Below, piece after piece: positions 1 through 8,375 of a DNA stretch of 64,000 nt (its first letter is position 1; each line of letters begins with the position of its first letter). Source of the DNA: Agrobacterium albertimagni AOL15. Lineage in GTDB: Bacteria; Pseudomonadota; Alphaproteobacteria; Rhizobiales; Rhizobiaceae. A program made the translations under genes and the position numbers. The stretch lies in NCBI RefSeq assembly GCF_000300855.1, contig NZ_ALJF01000008.1, forward strand, positions 248,001-312,000. The letters are read 5' to 3'. The notes under the pieces were generated by a model. The model saw nothing but the letters and a program-made list of their open reading frames with translations, searched no databases and was not told the origin of the DNA.

Positions 1-1
1 C

Positions 2-487
2 GAGGCCTTCGAGGCTTTCCTGCTGGAAGTCCTCTCGGATTTCCAGGTGACCATCCCCGAATTCGGCACGGTGAAGGCCGCCGAGCCGCCCATCGTCATC
101 GTCACGTCGAATCGCACCCGCGAGGTGCATGATGCGCTAAAGCGCCGTTGCCTCTATCACTGGGTCGACTATCCGGCCGCTGCCGACGAACTGGCGATCA
201 TCCGCCGCAAGGTGAAGGGCTGCAACGAGCAGCTCTCCCGGCAGATCGTCGCCTATGTCCAGAAGCTGAGGACCATCGACCTCTTCAAGAATCCCGGCAT
301 TGCCGAGACCATCGACTGGGCGACGGCACTGACCGAGCTCGACCGCCTGGCGCTCGATCCCGAGACGATTGCCGACACGCTGGGCACGCTTCTGAAATAT
401 CAGGAGGACATTGCCCGCATTCAGGGTGGCGAGGGCCAGAAGCTGCTCTCCGAGGTCAAGGCCGAGCTGCTGGCAAAGGCCGGCTGA
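2..487 (+). CDS. MoxR-type AAA+ ATPase, C-terminal part (CoxD-like)
   Basis: Partial gene: the reading frame is open from the first base, so the Walker A/B region lies outside the window. What remains (about 161 residues) reads through a sensor-1-like stretch (IVIVTSNRTREVHDALKRRC), with the Arg-rich end typical of MoxR ATPases, then the helical lid domain. MoxR ATPases act as chaperones with a VWA partner to insert or activate metal cofactors; CoxD does this for the [CuSMoO2] site of aerobic CO dehydrogenase. A VWA protein begins 1 base after the stop, followed by XdhC genes, which is the cox accessory order. Assignment to CoxD rather than a xanthine-dehydrogenase-like system is inference, because the structural genes are not in the window. 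Confidence 0.85.
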   Translation, partial: EAFEAFLLEVLSDFQVTIPEFGTVKAAEPPIVIVTSNRTREVHDALKRRCLYHWVDYPAAADELAIIRRKVKGCNEQLSRQIVAYVQKLRTIDLFKNPGIAETIDWATALTELDRLALDPETIADTLGTLLKYQEDIARIQGGEGQKLLSEVKAELLAKAG

Positions 488-488
488 T

Positions 489-1763
489 ATGGAGAGCTTC
501 GGGCCGCACCCTGCCAGTGGACACGACGGCATCCTGGTGCCGCCGCCGGTGCAGGGCGATGGGCGGCTGGCGGACAATATCGTGCATTTCGCCCGGGTTC
601 TGCGCAAGGCGGATCTCAAGCCCGGGCCCGGTGCCGTGATCGACGCTATCGAGGCTATCGACGCAATCGGCATCGGCTCGCGCGTCGAGTTCCACGCGGC
701 GCTGTCCGCCATCTTCGTCAAGCGGCATGAAGACCAGCCTGTCTTCGACGAGGCCTTTTCGATCTTCTGGCGCTCGCGCGATCTCGTCAGCAAGATGATC
801 CAGCTGATGTCGCCGGTGGCGGCGATCGGGGAACGTCAGAAGCCTAAGGCAGGTGGTGCTCGGGTCAGCGATGCGCTGTTTGCCGACAGAAAACGCGAGC
901 CGAAGCCTCGCGACGAGCCGGATGTCGAGGTCGATGCCCGGCTCACGGTTTCTGGCCAGGAGGTGTTTCGTCGGCTTGATTTCGGGCAGATGACGGCAAG
1001 AGAGTTGAAGGAGGCACGGTGCGCGATCGTGCGTTTGGCTATGCCGCTTGATCTCGTTCAAACGCGCCGTTATCGGCTTTCTCCGCGCGGGCGCCTCATA
1101 GATCAGCGCGCCAGCATGCGCCAGTCGCTGCGAACAGGCGGCGACCTGATGCTGCCGAAGTTTCGCGCGCGTCGCTTTCAGCCCCCGCCGCTCGTCATCC
1201 TTGCCGACATTTCCGGTTCGATGAGCCAGTACACGCGGATCTTCCTGCATTTCCTGCATGTTCTGACCGAACGTCGCCGCCGGGTGCATACCTTCCTCTT
1301 CGGGACGCGGCTTACCAATGTGACGCGGCAACTCCGTCACCGCGATCCGGACGAGGCGATCGCGCAATGCACAGACGCCGTTGCCGACTGGTCGGGCGGT
1401 ACGCGGATCGGCGAGACGCTGAGGCTCTTCAACCGGCACTGGGGCCGTCGCGTGCTGGGGCAGGGTGCCGTCGTGCTGCTGATCACCGACGGACTGGAGC
1501 GAGACGAGGTCGATATGCTTGCCCGTGAGACGGACCGGCTGCATCGCTCCTGCAGACGCCTCGTCTGGCTCAATCCACTGCTGCGCTTTGCCGGTTTCGA
1601 GGCGCGCGCGCGCGGCGTGCGGGCCATGCTGCCGCATGTGGATGAACTCAGGTCTGTTCACAATCTGGAAGCGCTGTCGGATCTCGTGCAATCTTTGTCC
1701 GGTGCGGCGGATCGGAACTGCGATCCGAGGCGTTACCTCGCTTCAGACAGGAGCCAGCCATGA
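489..1763 (+). CDS. VWA-domain protein, CoxE-like
   Basis: 424-residue protein, partner of the MoxR ATPase immediately upstream. The C-terminal half carries a von Willebrand A fold with an intact MIDAS motif (LADISGSMS, DxSxS) and a later GGTRIGETL segment supplying the MIDAS threonine. The N-terminal half is helical and Arg-rich. CoxE-type proteins work with CoxD in maturing molybdenum hydroxylases in the cytoplasm. The start at 489 is chosen because it lies one base after the ATPase stop; an open frame extends upstream to 411 but only overlaps the ATPase. The stop overlaps the next start by 4 bases (ATGA), so the genes are probably translationally coupled. Confidence 0.88.
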   Translation: MESFGPHPASGHDGILVPPPVQGDGRLADNIVHFARVLRKADLKPGPGAVIDAIEAIDAIGIGSRVEFHAALSAIFVKRHEDQPVFDEAFSIFWRSRDLVSKMIQLMSPVAAIGERQKPKAGGARVSDALFADRKREPKPRDEPDVEVDARLTVSGQEVFRRLDFGQMTARELKEARCAIVRLAMPLDLVQTRRYRLSPRGRLIDQRASMRQSLRTGGDLMLPKFRARRFQPPPLVILADISGSMSQYTRIFLHFLHVLTERRRRVHTFLFGTRLTNVTRQLRHRDPDEAIAQCTDAVADWSGGTRIGETLRLFNRHWGRRVLGQGAVVLLITDGLERDEVDMLARETDRLHRSCRRLVWLNPLLRFAGFEARARGVRAMLPHVDELRSVHNLEALSDLVQSLSGAADRNCDPRRYLASDRSQP

Positions 1764-2089
1764 CCACCGATGCCACTTTGCGCGATCCGCTCGATATTGC
1801 CGAAAGCTGGTTCGCCGAGGGCCGATCCGTCGCGATCGCGACTGTGATCGAGACCTGGGGCTCGGCGCCGCGCCCGGTCGGCAGCCATCTCGTCATCGAC
1901 GGCGAGGGCAATTTCGAGGGCTCGGTCTCCGGTGGCTGCGTCGAGGGGGCTGTCATCTCCGAGGCGCTCGACGTGATCGAGAGCGGTACGGCGAAAATGC
2001 TGGAATTCGGCGTGGCCGACGAAACCGCCTGGCGGGTCGGCCTCTCCTGCGGCGGCCGCATCCGCGTGCAGGTCGAGAGGCTCGGCTGA
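1760..2089 (+). CDS. XdhC/CoxI family protein, N-terminal domain only
   Basis: 109-residue protein matching only the XdhC_CoxI domain, with the family's conserved ETWGSAPRPVG and SVSGGCVEGAV segments and a C-terminal LSCGGRI motif. XdhC proteins bind molybdenum cofactor, promote its sulfuration and deliver it to molybdenum hydroxylases. In canonical XdhC this domain is fused to a Rossmann domain; here the Rossmann part is the separate next gene, whose ATG overlaps this stop by one base (TGATG). The two products very probably act together. The upstream VWA gene overlaps by 4 bases. Confidence 0.88.
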   Translation: MTTDATLRDPLDIAESWFAEGRSVAIATVIETWGSAPRPVGSHLVIDGEGNFEGSVSGGCVEGAVISEALDVIESGTAKMLEFGVADETAWRVGLSCGGRIRVQVERLG

Positions 2090-2805
2090 TGGATATTTCG
2101 ACGCTCAAGGCTCTGAACGCCGCGAAACGCGACCGTCTCGGCGCCGTGCTGGTGAGTGACCTGGCTGCCGGCACTTCGCATCTGGTGACCGAGGATCAGG
2201 TTGCTGCGGATCCACTCGGCGACGAAATCCGCGCGCGGCTTCTGTCTGGCAAATCGGGAATCGTTGATCTCGGGGGCAAGAGCCTGTTTCTCAACGTCCA
2301 TTTGCCACCGCCCCGGATCTTGGTCGTCGGTGCCGTGCATATCAGCCAGGCACTGGCGCCCATGGCAGCACTATGCGGCTTTGCGGTGACCATCATCGAC
2401 CCGCGCACGGCCTTTGCAACGCCCGAGCGCTTCGCCGGCATCGATCTGCGTGCGGAATGGCCGGACGAGGTCTTCGCCACGATGCCGCTTGATCGCTATT
2501 CGGCCATGGTTGCCGTGACCCATGATCCGAAGATCGACGATCCCGGCCTCATCGCGGCCCTCCATGCCGGCTGCTTCTATGTCGGCGCGCTCGGCTCGCG
2601 CAAGACGCATGCGAAGCGGGTCGAGCGGTTGACCGCCGCCGGTATCGACCCCGAGACCATCTCGCGCATTCACGCCCCGATCGGCCTCGATATAGGGGCT
2701 GCCACGCCGGCTGAAATCGCGGTCGCGATCCTCGCCGATATCATCCAGTCGCTGCGCCGGCGCAGTCTTGGGGCTCTTCGCGGCGCCCGAGAGGACAGAT
2801 CGTGA
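2089..2805 (+). CDS. XdhC family protein, Rossmann domain
   Basis: 238-residue protein containing the XdhC C-terminal Rossmann domain. The nucleotide-binding loop appears as ILVVGAVHISQAL around residue 80, and the family's YVGALGSRKTHAKR and HAPIGLDIGAATPAEIA signatures follow. Together with the preceding small protein it reconstitutes a complete XdhC-type molybdenum cofactor chaperone. The start at 2089 uses the ATG in TGATG and is preceded by a longer open stretch that merely overlaps upstream genes. The end overlaps the GTG start of the next gene by 4 bases. Confidence 0.88.
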   Translation: MDISTLKALNAAKRDRLGAVLVSDLAAGTSHLVTEDQVAADPLGDEIRARLLSGKSGIVDLGGKSLFLNVHLPPPRILVVGAVHISQALAPMAALCGFAVTIIDPRTAFATPERFAGIDLRAEWPDEVFATMPLDRYSAMVAVTHDPKIDDPGLIAALHAGCFYVGALGSRKTHAKRVERLTAAGIDPETISRIHAPIGLDIGAATPAEIAVAILADIIQSLRRRSLGALRGAREDRS

Positions 2806-4442
2806 AGTTTGGGCCAATCCCGACATCCGAAGCTCGTGATGCGATCCTCGCCCATTCCCAGCCACTCGCCTCCGGCAAGCTGTCCAAGGGACACCGGCTT
2901 CAGGCAGACGATCTCGCCCGCTTGCAGGCAGAGGAGGTAACCACCGTCATTGTCTGCCGCCTGGAACCCGGCGACCTGATGGAAGATGAAGCGGCCGACC
3001 GGTTGAGCGCCGCGATTGATCGTCGTGGGCTCATCCGAAGTCCGGCCTCGACCGGGCGGGTCAATTTCTATGCTTCGGCGAATGGTCTCTTTCGTGCGAA
3101 CAAGACCTTGGTCGACCGCTTCAACGCCGTCGATCCCGCGATTACGCTCGCCTGTCTCGCCGATCGGCGGGACGTTAGGGCCGGCGATCTCGTCGCGACC
3201 GTCAAGATCATTCCGCTGGCCGTGGCCGGTGCATGTGTTTCAGAAGCCTTGGCCATCCTGCAGGAGGGCATCGCCTTCGAGGTCACGCCCTATCGGCCCC
3301 ACCGGGTACATCTTGTCGCCACCGAGCTGCCGTCCCTGAAGCCGTCCGTCCTGGACAAGACGGCCCGCGTGCTCGAAGCCCGGCTTTCGCCCTCGGGGAG
3401 CCGGCTCGCATCGGAACAGCGCGTCCCGCATCGGGCGGACGCCGTGGCGGACGCCATCCGCGCCTCGCTTAAAGACCGAGCCGCCGAAGACGGTCCGCCG
3501 CTCATTATCGTCTTCGGTGCTTCGGCCGTGGCCGATGCCGATGATGTCATACCCTCTGCCATCCGGCTTGCCGGCGGCGTGGTCGATCAGGTCGGGCTGC
3601 CCGTGGACCCGGGCAATCTGCTGGTGCTGGGGCATGTGGAGGGTGTACCCGTCATCGGCGCGCCGGGCTGCGCCCGCTCGCCGAAGGAAAACGGTTTCGA
3701 CTGGGTTCTGAACGGCATTCTCGCCGGTCATACGCCCGATCGTGTCGAGATGACCGGCTGGGGCGTCGGTGGTCTCCTGATGGAAATCCCGAGCCGTCCG
3801 CTGCCGCGCCAGAGCGCTACGAAGGATGTCGATCCGGCGGCCCTTGGCCTCGTGGTGCTTGCCGCCGGTCGGGCAAGCCGGATGGGCGAGGGTGGTCGCC
3901 ACAAGCTGCTTGCCGAATTCGAGGGCGAACCATTGGTAAGACGTTCGGTACGTCAGGCGATCGAGGCCGGTGTTGGTCCCGTTACCGTCATCACCGGGCA
4001 CCGGAGCGACGAAGTTACTGCTGCGCTATCGGGCCTTGCCGCGGAGGTTACCGAGAACACAGAATTTGCCTCCGGCATGGCGACATCGCTGAAGGCTGGC
4101 CTTGCTGCCGTCGAGGCCAAGGGCTTGCCCGGCATGATGGTGCTCCTTGCCGACATGCCCAACGTCTCCAGTGCTGATATCGCAGCACTTACCCGTGCCT
4201 ATGCCAAGTCCGGCGGCAAGGCGATCGTGCGCGCCGTCTCCGATGGCCAGCGCGGCAATCCCGTCATTTTGCCCGCAGCAACCTTCGAGGCCTTGAAGGC
4301 ACTGGAAGGTGATATCGGAGCCCGCCCAGTGATCGAAAGCGCGGGCCTTGCCGTCATCGATGTCGAAATCGGCCCGGCTGCTCGTCTTGATGTCGATACG
4401 CCCGAGGCTATTCTGGCGGCCGGCGGGATCTTGAAGGGCTGA
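2802..4442 (+). CDS. Molybdopterin-binding / MocA-like nucleotidyltransferase fusion
   Basis: 546-residue two-domain protein starting with GTG. Residues about 1-340 resemble the MoeA/MogA molybdopterin-binding fold (IIVFGASAVADADDVIP, then VDQVGLPVDPGNLLVLGHV). Residues about 345-545 are a MobA/MocA-type nucleotidyltransferase with the signature LAAGRASRMG followed by HKLLAEFEGEPLVRRS, and a metal-binding LLADMPNVS. Family knowledge suggests it handles molybdopterin and attaches a nucleotide; cytidylyl transfer giving MCD is the likeliest, because the CO dehydrogenase/xanthine oxidase family commonly uses MCD. CTP versus GTP specificity is inferred from context. Last gene of the cox-like operon; the next gene starts 2 bases later but is unrelated. 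Confidence 0.85.
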   Translation: MKFGPIPTSEARDAILAHSQPLASGKLSKGHRLQADDLARLQAEEVTTVIVCRLEPGDLMEDEAADRLSAAIDRRGLIRSPASTGRVNFYASANGLFRANKTLVDRFNAVDPAITLACLADRRDVRAGDLVATVKIIPLAVAGACVSEALAILQEGIAFEVTPYRPHRVHLVATELPSLKPSVLDKTARVLEARLSPSGSRLASEQRVPHRADAVADAIRASLKDRAAEDGPPLIIVFGASAVADADDVIPSAIRLAGGVVDQVGLPVDPGNLLVLGHVEGVPVIGAPGCARSPKENGFDWVLNGILAGHTPDRVEMTGWGVGGLLMEIPSRPLPRQSATKDVDPAALGLVVLAAGRASRMGEGGRHKLLAEFEGEPLVRRSVRQAIEAGVGPVTVITGHRSDEVTAALSGLAAEVTENTEFASGMATSLKAGLAAVEAKGLPGMMVLLADMPNVSSADIAALTRAYAKSGGKAIVRAVSDGQRGNPVILPAATFEALKALEGDIGARPVIESAGLAVIDVEIGPAARLDVDTPEAILAAGGILKG

Positions 4443-4444
4443 CC

Positions 4445-4786
4445 ATGGACAATGCAGCGATCGAGGAGATGTTCGAGGCGGTCGGGCCGGTGTCCATCCG
4501 GAGGATGTTCGGCGGCAAGGGCATCTATGCGCGTGGCATCATCTTTGCACTCGAACTGCGCGGCGAACTGATGCTGAAGGGTGACGACGAGAGTGCACCC
4601 TTGCTCGAAGAAGCCGGCGCGAAGCGCTGGAGCTATGAGGGCCGGAGCGGCAAGCCTGTCGCCATGCCCTATTGGACGATCCCCGACGAAGCGCTCGACG
4701 ACCCCGACATGATGGCGAAATGGGCGCGGATCGCGCTCGATGCCGCGATACGGGTTAGCGAGCGTGAGTCCGCTCAGCGCAGATAG
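4445..4786 (+). CDS. TfoX/Sxy N-terminal domain protein
   Basis: 113-residue protein matching the TfoX N-terminal domain, with the family's RRMFGGKGIYARGIIFA segment near residue 20 and PYWTIPDEALDD near residue 75. In gammaproteobacteria TfoX/Sxy activates competence genes, but single-domain alphaproteobacterial homologues have no assigned role and the C-terminal TfoX domain is absent here. It follows the molybdenum cluster by 2 bases, so it may be cotranscribed without being functionally linked. The 3' end overlaps the converging Nudix gene by 13 bases. Confidence 0.8.
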   Translation: MDNAAIEEMFEAVGPVSIRRMFGGKGIYARGIIFALELRGELMLKGDDESAPLLEEAGAKRWSYEGRSGKPVAMPYWTIPDEALDDPDMMAKWARIALDAAIRVSERESAQRR

Positions 4787-5181
4787 GTCAGAACCGTCTG
4801 GGTGAAAACGGAAAGCGGCTGCGGCGGGTCATCCAGATCAAACCAGCCGATTTCCGATAGCTTGTCCGGTTCGGTCAGTTGCGGATCGCCGGATGTGTCG
4901 TCGGTGATGTAAAGCAGCGAAATCCAGTGCTGACGGTCCGCCTCGATCAACTGTTCGGTGATGCCGAGATAGCGGATCGGACCGATCGAGAGCCCCGTTT
5001 CTTCCTCTGCCTCACGGCGCGCGGCGATCTCTGCCGGCTCCATATGGTCGACCTTGCCACCGACGATGTTCCAGTGGCCGGCCTCCGGTGCCTTCATGCG
5101 CCTGCACAAAAGCAGTTTGCCATCCCGAAGGATGGCAAGACCAACCCCGAGACCGGGGAAATCGATACCGGGCTGCCCCAC
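4774..5181 (-). CDS. Nudix hydrolase
   Basis: 135-residue Nudix protein. The Nudix box is complete: after VGGK the residues read GKVDHMEPAEIAARREAEEE then TGL, fitting GX5EX7REUXEEXGU. Nudix enzymes hydrolyse nucleoside diphosphates linked to another moiety; the substrate cannot be told from sequence. The start is GTG at 5181, only 5 bases after the helicase stop on the same strand, so it is probably the distal gene of the helicase transcript. The 3' end overlaps the converging TfoX-like gene. Confidence 0.88.
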   Translation of the reverse strand: MGQPGIDFPGLGVGLAILRDGKLLLCRRMKAPEAGHWNIVGGKVDHMEPAEIAARREAEEETGLSIGPIRYLGITEQLIEADRQHWISLLYITDDTSGDPQLTEPDKLSEIGWFDLDDPPQPLSVFTQTVLTYLR

Positions 5182-5186
5182 AGGGA

Positions 5187-6746
5187 TCAGGCCTTGGCGG
5201 CAGCGACGATCAGCATGAAGGCGGGGATGTCGTCGCCAAAGCCGACTGGCGTCGGGCCGTCGTCATGGTCGTGATGGCGGTTGCGACGGCGATCACGATT
5301 GTCGTCGTTTGCAGGGTAAGGATTGTTGCGGTTGTTGCGCGGGTTCTGATCGCGGCGCTTGTCCGTTTTGCGTTCTGTCGCCACCGGCTCCACCTTGATC
5401 GCTTCCATCACCTGAACTTCCTCTGCCGCTTTGACTGGTTCGACGCTTGCCTCGACGGGCTTTACGTACTCGCTGCGCGTATCGGATTTATGACCACCGC
5501 GCCGCTCGCGACCCTTGTCGCGACCGCGTTTTCCACGGCTTTCGTCGTGGCTTTCCGCCGGCGCCGGAAGGGCCGACAGGTCGCCATCAAGCCATTCGAT
5601 CTTCTGATCGATCAGCTTTTCGATGGCATCGAGGAACTTGGTGTCGCTGCGCGTCACCAGAGTGAAGGCAGCACCCGAGCGACCGGCACGGCCGGTACGT
5701 CCGATGCGGTGAACATAGTCTTCGGCGTGAATCGGAACGTCGAAGTTGAAGACGTGGCTGACATCGGGGATGTCGAGGCCGCGGGCTGCGACGTCAGAGG
5801 CGACGAGCAGCGTGATGGCATTCGCCTTGAAATTCGCCAGCATGGTCGTCCGCGAGCGCTGATCCATGTCGCCATGCAGCGCGCCGACGGAGAAGCCGTG
5901 GCGATCAAGCGAACGGAAGAGGTCGGCGACATCCTTCTTACGGTTGCAGAAGATAATCGCGTTCTTCAGATCGTCCTGGGCGCGTATCAGATCACGCAGC
6001 GTCGAACGCTTTTCGTAATCCTTGTTATGGCAGGCGACGAGGCGCTGGGTCACCGTCTTTGCCGTCGACGACGGCGGGGCGACTTCGATGCGCTCGGGAT
6101 TCTGCAGGAACTGATCGGCCAGCTTCTGAATTTCCGGCGGCATGGTCGCCGAGAAGAATAGGGTCTGGCGCGTGAACGGGATCATCTTGGCGATGCGCTC
6201 GATATCCGGGATGAAGCCCATGTCGAGCATGCGGTCGGCTTCGTCGATGACGAGGATCTCGACGCCGGTCATCAAGAGCTTGCCGCGCTCGCAATGGTCG
6301 AGCAGGCGGCCCGGCGTGCAGATCAGGACGTCGGCACCACGTTCGAGCTTGCGGTCCTGCTCATCGAAGGACACGCCACCGATCAGCAGCGCCACGTTCA
6401 GCTTGTGATTCCGTCCGTACTTCTCGAAGTTTTCGGCAACTTGGGCTGCCAATTCGCGCGTCGGCTCGAGAATGAGGGTGCGCGGCATGCGAGCCCGGGC
6501 GCGGCCCTTTTCGAGCAGCGTCAACATCGGGAGCACGAAGCCAGCCGTCTTGCCGGTGCCTGTCTGTGCAATGCCGAGAATGTCCCGCCGCTGCAGGGCC
6601 GGCGGAATTGCGCCTGCCTGGATCGGGGTCGGAATGGTGTAGCCGGCATCGGTGACGGCAGAAAGGACTTTTTGGCTCAGGCCAAGGTCAGCAAAAGTGG
6701 TCAAAGGGAAGTAGTTTCCGTTCCTGTTCTCGCGAACATCGCTCAA
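5187..6746 (-). CDS. rhlE: DEAD-box RNA helicase, RhlE-like
   Basis: 519-residue ATP-dependent RNA helicase with every DEAD-box motif: Q motif (YTIPTPIQ), I AQTGTGKT, Ia PTRELA, Ib TPGR, II DEAD, III SAT, V ARGLDIP and VI HRIGRTGR. The C-terminal tail after residue 400 is charged, with Arg/Lys/Asp/Asn-rich low-complexity stretches typical of RhlE proteins that act on rRNA or mRNA structure, often in cold. The first in-frame start is a TTG at 6746; a second TTG at 6704 would begin MTTFADLGLS, closer to how such proteins usually start, so the N-terminus is uncertain by 14 residues. The gene symbol rests on general similarity. Confidence 0.88.
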   Translation of the reverse strand: MSDVRENRNGNYFPLTTFADLGLSQKVLSAVTDAGYTIPTPIQAGAIPPALQRRDILGIAQTGTGKTAGFVLPMLTLLEKGRARARMPRTLILEPTRELAAQVAENFEKYGRNHKLNVALLIGGVSFDEQDRKLERGADVLICTPGRLLDHCERGKLLMTGVEILVIDEADRMLDMGFIPDIERIAKMIPFTRQTLFFSATMPPEIQKLADQFLQNPERIEVAPPSSTAKTVTQRLVACHNKDYEKRSTLRDLIRAQDDLKNAIIFCNRKKDVADLFRSLDRHGFSVGALHGDMDQRSRTTMLANFKANAITLLVASDVAARGLDIPDVSHVFNFDVPIHAEDYVHRIGRTGRAGRSGAAFTLVTRSDTKFLDAIEKLIDQKIEWLDGDLSALPAPAESHDESRGKRGRDKGRERRGGHKSDTRSEYVKPVEASVEPVKAAEEVQVMEAIKVEPVATERKTDKRRDQNPRNNRNNPYPANDDNRDRRRNRHHDHDDGPTPVGFGDDIPAFMLIVAAAKA

Positions 6747-6931
6747 TAGCCCGTCTGATCGGGCGCCAATGGTTGCGGCGAATAGAAGGAAACTGCCGGA
6801 AAGTCAAGGAAACGGGCGGATTTACCCCTACAAAGGCTTAATGATCACGATTAATTGGCTTGCAACGTCAAGGTCATCAACAAACCAGAGCCACATTGAC
6901 GAAAAAGCTGCTTCGAATCGTCGCTCTGCCG

Positions 6932-8260
6932 TCAGTTGATCAGCGGCGTCAGCTTCATTCCGGCATTGAGGAAGCGCATGGGATCGACGGCGTCGCCATT
7001 GCGCCGGACCTCGTAATGGAGGTGGGGTCCTGTCGATCGTCCCGTCGAGCCTGAGAGCCCTAGGATCTGCCCGGTTTCGACCGTGTCGCCTTCGCTCACC
7101 AGGATGCGGGACATGTGGCCATAGCGGGTGGTGAGGCCGAGGCCGTGATCGATTTCGACCATGTTTCCATAGCCGCCCGAAAAGCTTGCCGTCACGACCT
7201 TGCCAACGCCGGTGGAGCGAATTTCCGTGCCTGTCGGTGCGCGGAAGTCGATGCCGGCATGCATGGCAAGCCCGCCGAAAAAGGGATCCGGGCGGTTGCC
7301 GAATCGGCTGGTGATTTCCCGGCCAGGGGCGGGGTTGGCGAAGGGCAGGCGCTTGGCCGTGTCACGGACCGTCTCCAGCCGGGTGAGCGCAACATCCAGA
7401 GCGTTCAGCGAGGCGTTGAAGTCCCGGTCCGACTGTGGTGCGAGATAAGGACCGCCCACAGCGTCGATGGTTGGCAGTGCGGCTTGCTCGTCGATCGGCA
7501 CGCCCTGGCGCCGGAGGATCGCGGCAATTTCGTCGGCGGTCTGGGATGCGCCGCTCGCCAGTTCGTCGATGCGCTGCAGCTGTTCTGCCTCGATCTCTTT
7601 CAGCGACAAGGTCATGTGCGAGAAGAGGCGGTCGGCACGGTCTGCGACATTTTCGCCGGTCATCGGCACGTAGCCGAGGGCGAGTGCCGGCCGGTGCGGG
7701 ACTGCGGATTTCGGTTGTAGTGCTGTTTCCCCGAGCAAGGCGGCGAAGGCTTGCGTGCCGGTCGAGAGAGAAGCCCGATCCTTGCTGTCGACAACAGGCT
7801 TTTCGGCGGGCAGTGGACCATCGGTGGGCAAGGCGTCCGACGCATTGCCGGTCTGCAGCAGCGCGTCGATCCGGCCGTGGCGGGAGGTCAGAGCCATCTG
7901 CTGCTCGAGAAGTTTCTCGACCTTTTCCTCGACCACCTGCTGGTCGAGCAGCTGGCGCGAGGTGACGCGGTCGACCTGGGCGCGGAGTGCTGCGATCCGG
8001 TCTTCATATTCATGCTGCATGCGCGCCTGGCGCGCCATGGTGGCACCGATCAGGTTGTCGCGCAGAACGAGGTAGGTCGTGGCGCCGAGATAACCGATCG
8101 CCATGGTGCCGAGAAAGCAGACGGTGAGCGCCACCATCCACGGACGGATCGTCATGTGGCGGATGCGATCACCGCTCGCCAGAATGATGATGTGCTGTTC
8201 CCGGCGCTTTCCGAAGACCTGGTTATTCGAACCCGTCGTCACGCTGACCCCCATTTTCAT
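6932..8260 (-). CDS. M23 family metallopeptidase, membrane-anchored
   Basis: 442-residue envelope protein. One transmembrane helix lies around residues 42-64, followed by a coiled-coil-prone region (about 80-130), a low-complexity linker and a C-terminal LytM/M23 domain. Zinc ligands appear intact: H334 and D338 (HAGIDF), and H413/H415 (HLHYEV). Such enzymes cut peptidoglycan cross-links, and rhizobial M23 proteins of this build are tied to polar growth and septation; the specific role is inference. It stands alone, with 185 bases to the helicase start downstream and 115 bases upstream. Confidence 0.88.
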   Translation of the reverse strand: MKMGVSVTTGSNNQVFGKRREQHIIILASGDRIRHMTIRPWMVALTVCFLGTMAIGYLGATTYLVLRDNLIGATMARQARMQHEYEDRIAALRAQVDRVTSRQLLDQQVVEEKVEKLLEQQMALTSRHGRIDALLQTGNASDALPTDGPLPAEKPVVDSKDRASLSTGTQAFAALLGETALQPKSAVPHRPALALGYVPMTGENVADRADRLFSHMTLSLKEIEAEQLQRIDELASGASQTADEIAAILRRQGVPIDEQAALPTIDAVGGPYLAPQSDRDFNASLNALDVALTRLETVRDTAKRLPFANPAPGREITSRFGNRPDPFFGGLAMHAGIDFRAPTGTEIRSTGVGKVVTASFSGGYGNMVEIDHGLGLTTRYGHMSRILVSEGDTVETGQILGLSGSTGRSTGPHLHYEVRRNGDAVDPMRFLNAGMKLTPLIN

Positions 8261-8375
8261 GCCGGGCAGGCCGCCGTCACGCGATTGCCCGATGCGGCGA
8301 GTCGCCTGTCCGATCCGCCGTTAGCAATTACGCATAATTAGGGTTAATGAAGCGTTAGGCGCTTGGAATTGCGTG

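Noticed and set aside
456..1691. Long minus-strand open frame (411 codons) opposite the VWA gene
   Set aside because: Antisense shadow in high-GC DNA; no domain, and the plus strand has a clear VWA MIDAS protein.
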